Positions 62,692-64,000 of a stretch of 64,000 nt of DNA are shown in pieces. The notes beneath the pieces are model-generated. The model had not been told where the DNA came from, ran no database searches, and saw nothing but the letters and a program-made list of their open reading frames with translations. The position numbers and the translations under genes are program-made. The stretch's first letter is position 1, and every line of letters begins with the position of its first letter. Source of the DNA: JAVBQJ01 sp031549115 (lineage in GTDB: Bacteria; Verrucomicrobiota; Lentisphaeria; Victivallales; Victivallaceae); contig JAVBQJ010000031.1 in the NCBI GenBank assembly GCA_031549115.1, positions 5,729 through 69,728 of the forward strand, in the 5' to 3' direction.

Positions 62692-63854
62692 AAGGCGATT
62701 CCCGCGTCGTAGAGGGCGAGGAGGTTTTCCACCGGAGTCAGCGGGGCCAGGTTATTGGCTTCGCGCAGCAGGAACCGTTTCCCCTCCCGGACGCCGGATT
62801 GGAGAATTCGCCGGGTCTCCCGGAAAACCTCTTCGGGGGTGCCTCGCTGCAGCAGCATGATGGTCGGTCCGCCGGCAATTGTCACCTCCGGCCCCACCGC
62901 CCGGCGCAGCATTCCGTGATCGATGGGAAAGCCGGTGTCGAGCAGCTTGAGTCCGTAACGGCGGGCGAGATGGCCGAAGAGATGGCCGGCGTCGCCGCAG
63001 AGATGAAGCTGGTTGTTCCGGCCGGTGGAGAGTGCGGCGAAGATCCGGTCGGTGTAGGGCTCGACGAATTCCCGGTATTGTTCCAACGAAAGCATCGCGA
63101 TGGAATCGTCGGCATAAAAAAAGTCCTCGGTTTTTTCCGGCAGGCCGGCCCAGACGCGGTGGCTTCGGCATCGGGCGATCGAACCTTCGGTCAGGTAATC
63201 CATCAGCGCATGGAAGTAAACGGGATCTTCGTACATGTCGCACATGCATTCCACAGTGCCGCGCAGCTTCAGCGCCAGAGTGAAAATTCCGTCGCAACCG
63301 GGGAAGAGCTGACGCTGGAGTCTGACCGGCCGCCCCTTGAATTCGTAACCGGCCGCGATGAGTTTCTCCATCTCCTCATAGATGGCGTAGGCGTTTTTCA
63401 TGAAGTCGCCGCGTCCCCAAAAAGGATCGGGAAGCGTCCACCCGGCGAAATTCTCCGGATGTTCCTTGAGGATTTCCAGCGTGTCCGGGACATCCGCCGG
63501 ATCGTCGGGGAAGAAAAAAGGCGCGCCGAACCACGCCTGGTCGCGGGAATTCTGAAAATTGAGGAAGACGTCCCAGGCGTCGGGCAGCCCCATTTCCTGG
63601 TCGCAGAGAATGTTGTGCCGGACATAATGGCGAAATTGCAGTTCCGCTTCAATTTGGACGCGGGCACTGGAGAAGAAGTCCCGGAAGCTCAAATGCTGCG
63701 TGTTGATCGCCGGATTGCTGAAAAAGTTGCGGATACTGCCGCCGATCACGATCGGCGTCCGGCAATGGCGGTTGGCGGCGAAATCCTCCCACACCGATTT
63801 CACTTCGGCGTTATGGGCGGCGTAATCCAGCTTGCGGTTCAGGAAAAAACTCAT
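62679..63854 (-). CDS. Uroporphyrinogen decarboxylase / corrinoid methyltransferase (MtaA/CmuA)-like protein
   Basis: 391 aa from ATG 63854, with AAGGA 8 bp upstream; an in-frame start at 63899 lacks a site. The protein follows the URO-D superfamily barrel: PIVIGGSIRNFF near the N-terminus, VECMCDMYEDPVYFHALMDYL, DDSIAMLSLEQYREFVEPYTDRIF, then NNQLHLCGDAGHLFGHLARRYGLKLLDTGFPID and VTIAGGPTIMLLQRGTPEEV. The HxCG element (HLCGD) resembles the zinc-binding His/Cys motif of methylcobamide:CoM methyltransferase-type members and not heme-pathway HemE. Lentisphaerota carry many such paralogues with unknown methyl donors. It is convergent with the kinase-like gene, with 9 bp between the stops, and unrelated to it by transcription. 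Confidence 0.78.
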   Translation of the reverse strand: MSFFLNRKLDYAAHNAEVKSVWEDFAANRHCRTPIVIGGSIRNFFSNPAINTQHLSFRDFFSSARVQIEAELQFRHYVRHNILCDQEMGLPDAWDVFLNFQNSRDQAWFGAPFFFPDDPADVPDTLEILKEHPENFAGWTLPDPFWGRGDFMKNAYAIYEEMEKLIAAGYEFKGRPVRLQRQLFPGCDGIFTLALKLRGTVECMCDMYEDPVYFHALMDYLTEGSIARCRSHRVWAGLPEKTEDFFYADDSIAMLSLEQYREFVEPYTDRIFAALSTGRNNQLHLCGDAGHLFGHLARRYGLKLLDTGFPIDHGMLRRAVGPEVTIAGGPTIMLLQRGTPEEVFRETRRILQSGVREGKRFLLREANNLAPLTPVENLLALYDAGIAFGQY

Positions 63855-64000
63855 GACGGATATCCTTCTATGATAGGTTTTGTCAAGTAGCTTTCGCAAC
63901 TTTTCTTGTATTTTCTGTAAAATCTTTCCTTTTCAAAGCAAACTCTCCCTTACCCATGCGTCCATGAGGTTCGAAGCAATCTGTCTTTGCAAAATCGTTT
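63855..64000. other. Upstream region of the URO-D-like gene
   Basis: No gene is seen. A TTGACA occurs on the minus strand close to the gene start, but it leaves no room for a matching -10 before the ATG. No promoter can be settled from what is visible. Confidence 0.4.

Overview
The window looks like part of a Lentisphaerota genome (Victivallis-like gut lineage). This is inferred from three things seen in the sequence. There are many large secreted glycoside hydrolases. There are five genes for prepilin-type proteins with the FTLIELLVVIAIIAI N-terminus, four of which also carry the C-terminal H-X9-DG motif. There are five GntR/LacI-type sugar regulators. No rRNA, tRNA, CRISPR array, insertion sequence or phage gene was seen, and there is no sugar transporter or sugar kinase gene.

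Layout. (1) 1-6403, minus strand: a GntR/LacI hybrid regulator with its own operator cluster, then prepilin, secreted CBM9-like hydrolase and a GH42-like enzyme cut by the window edge. (2) 6509-16333, minus strand: a four-gene glycoside-degradation operon (beta-propeller enzyme, DUF4434-like protein, 1662-aa secreted protein, GH2 beta-mannosidase-like) driven from a LacI-type promoter/operator. The LacI gene (16485-17504) follows, then an inverted copy of the same promoter/operator module driving a prepilin gene (17841-18533). (3) 18654-26015: a lone prepilin, a GH35-GH123 operon and its divergent GntR/LacI regulator. (4) 26518-39275, minus strand: a seven-gene operon (regulator, TIM-barrel hydrolase, prepilin, LamG/CBM9-like hydrolase, C45 acyltransferase-like protein, GH95-like, GH99/WbsX-like) with overlapping or nearly touching genes, then a small 79-aa protein gene. 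(5) 39320-41237: a DUF4838 protein whose promoter matches that of operon 4. (6) 41353-53706, plus strand: an autoregulated LacI operon (LacI, prepilin, CBM9-GH123-like, beta-propeller, GH5-like, GH106-like). (7) 53894-62669, plus strand: a 2525-aa modular beta-helix-like protein, a 46-aa acidic peptide and an HPr-kinase-like protein. (8) 62679-63854, minus strand: a uroporphyrinogen decarboxylase/corrinoid methyltransferase-like gene.

How it fits together (inference): regions 1-6 read as substrate-specific glycan-use loci, each with its own regulator and mostly its own pseudopilin. In three of them the pseudopilin gene lies directly upstream (1-15 bp) of a very large secreted CBM9-like hydrolase, which suggests that pseudopilin and hydrolase work together at the cell envelope. 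Operators can be read directly as inverted repeats around near-consensus TTGACA-N17-TATAAT promoters.

The least ordinary locus is region 7. A giant repeat protein with no signal peptide is followed by a small peptide carrying YETPGL, which fits the YxxPxL leader motif of RRE-recognised RiPP precursors such as lasso peptides, and by an HprK-like kinase, a family known to phosphorylate some lasso peptides. The cyclase, protease and RRE protein expected for a lasso pathway are absent here, so this is either an incomplete or dispersed RiPP system or an unrecognised peptide/kinase/surface-protein system.
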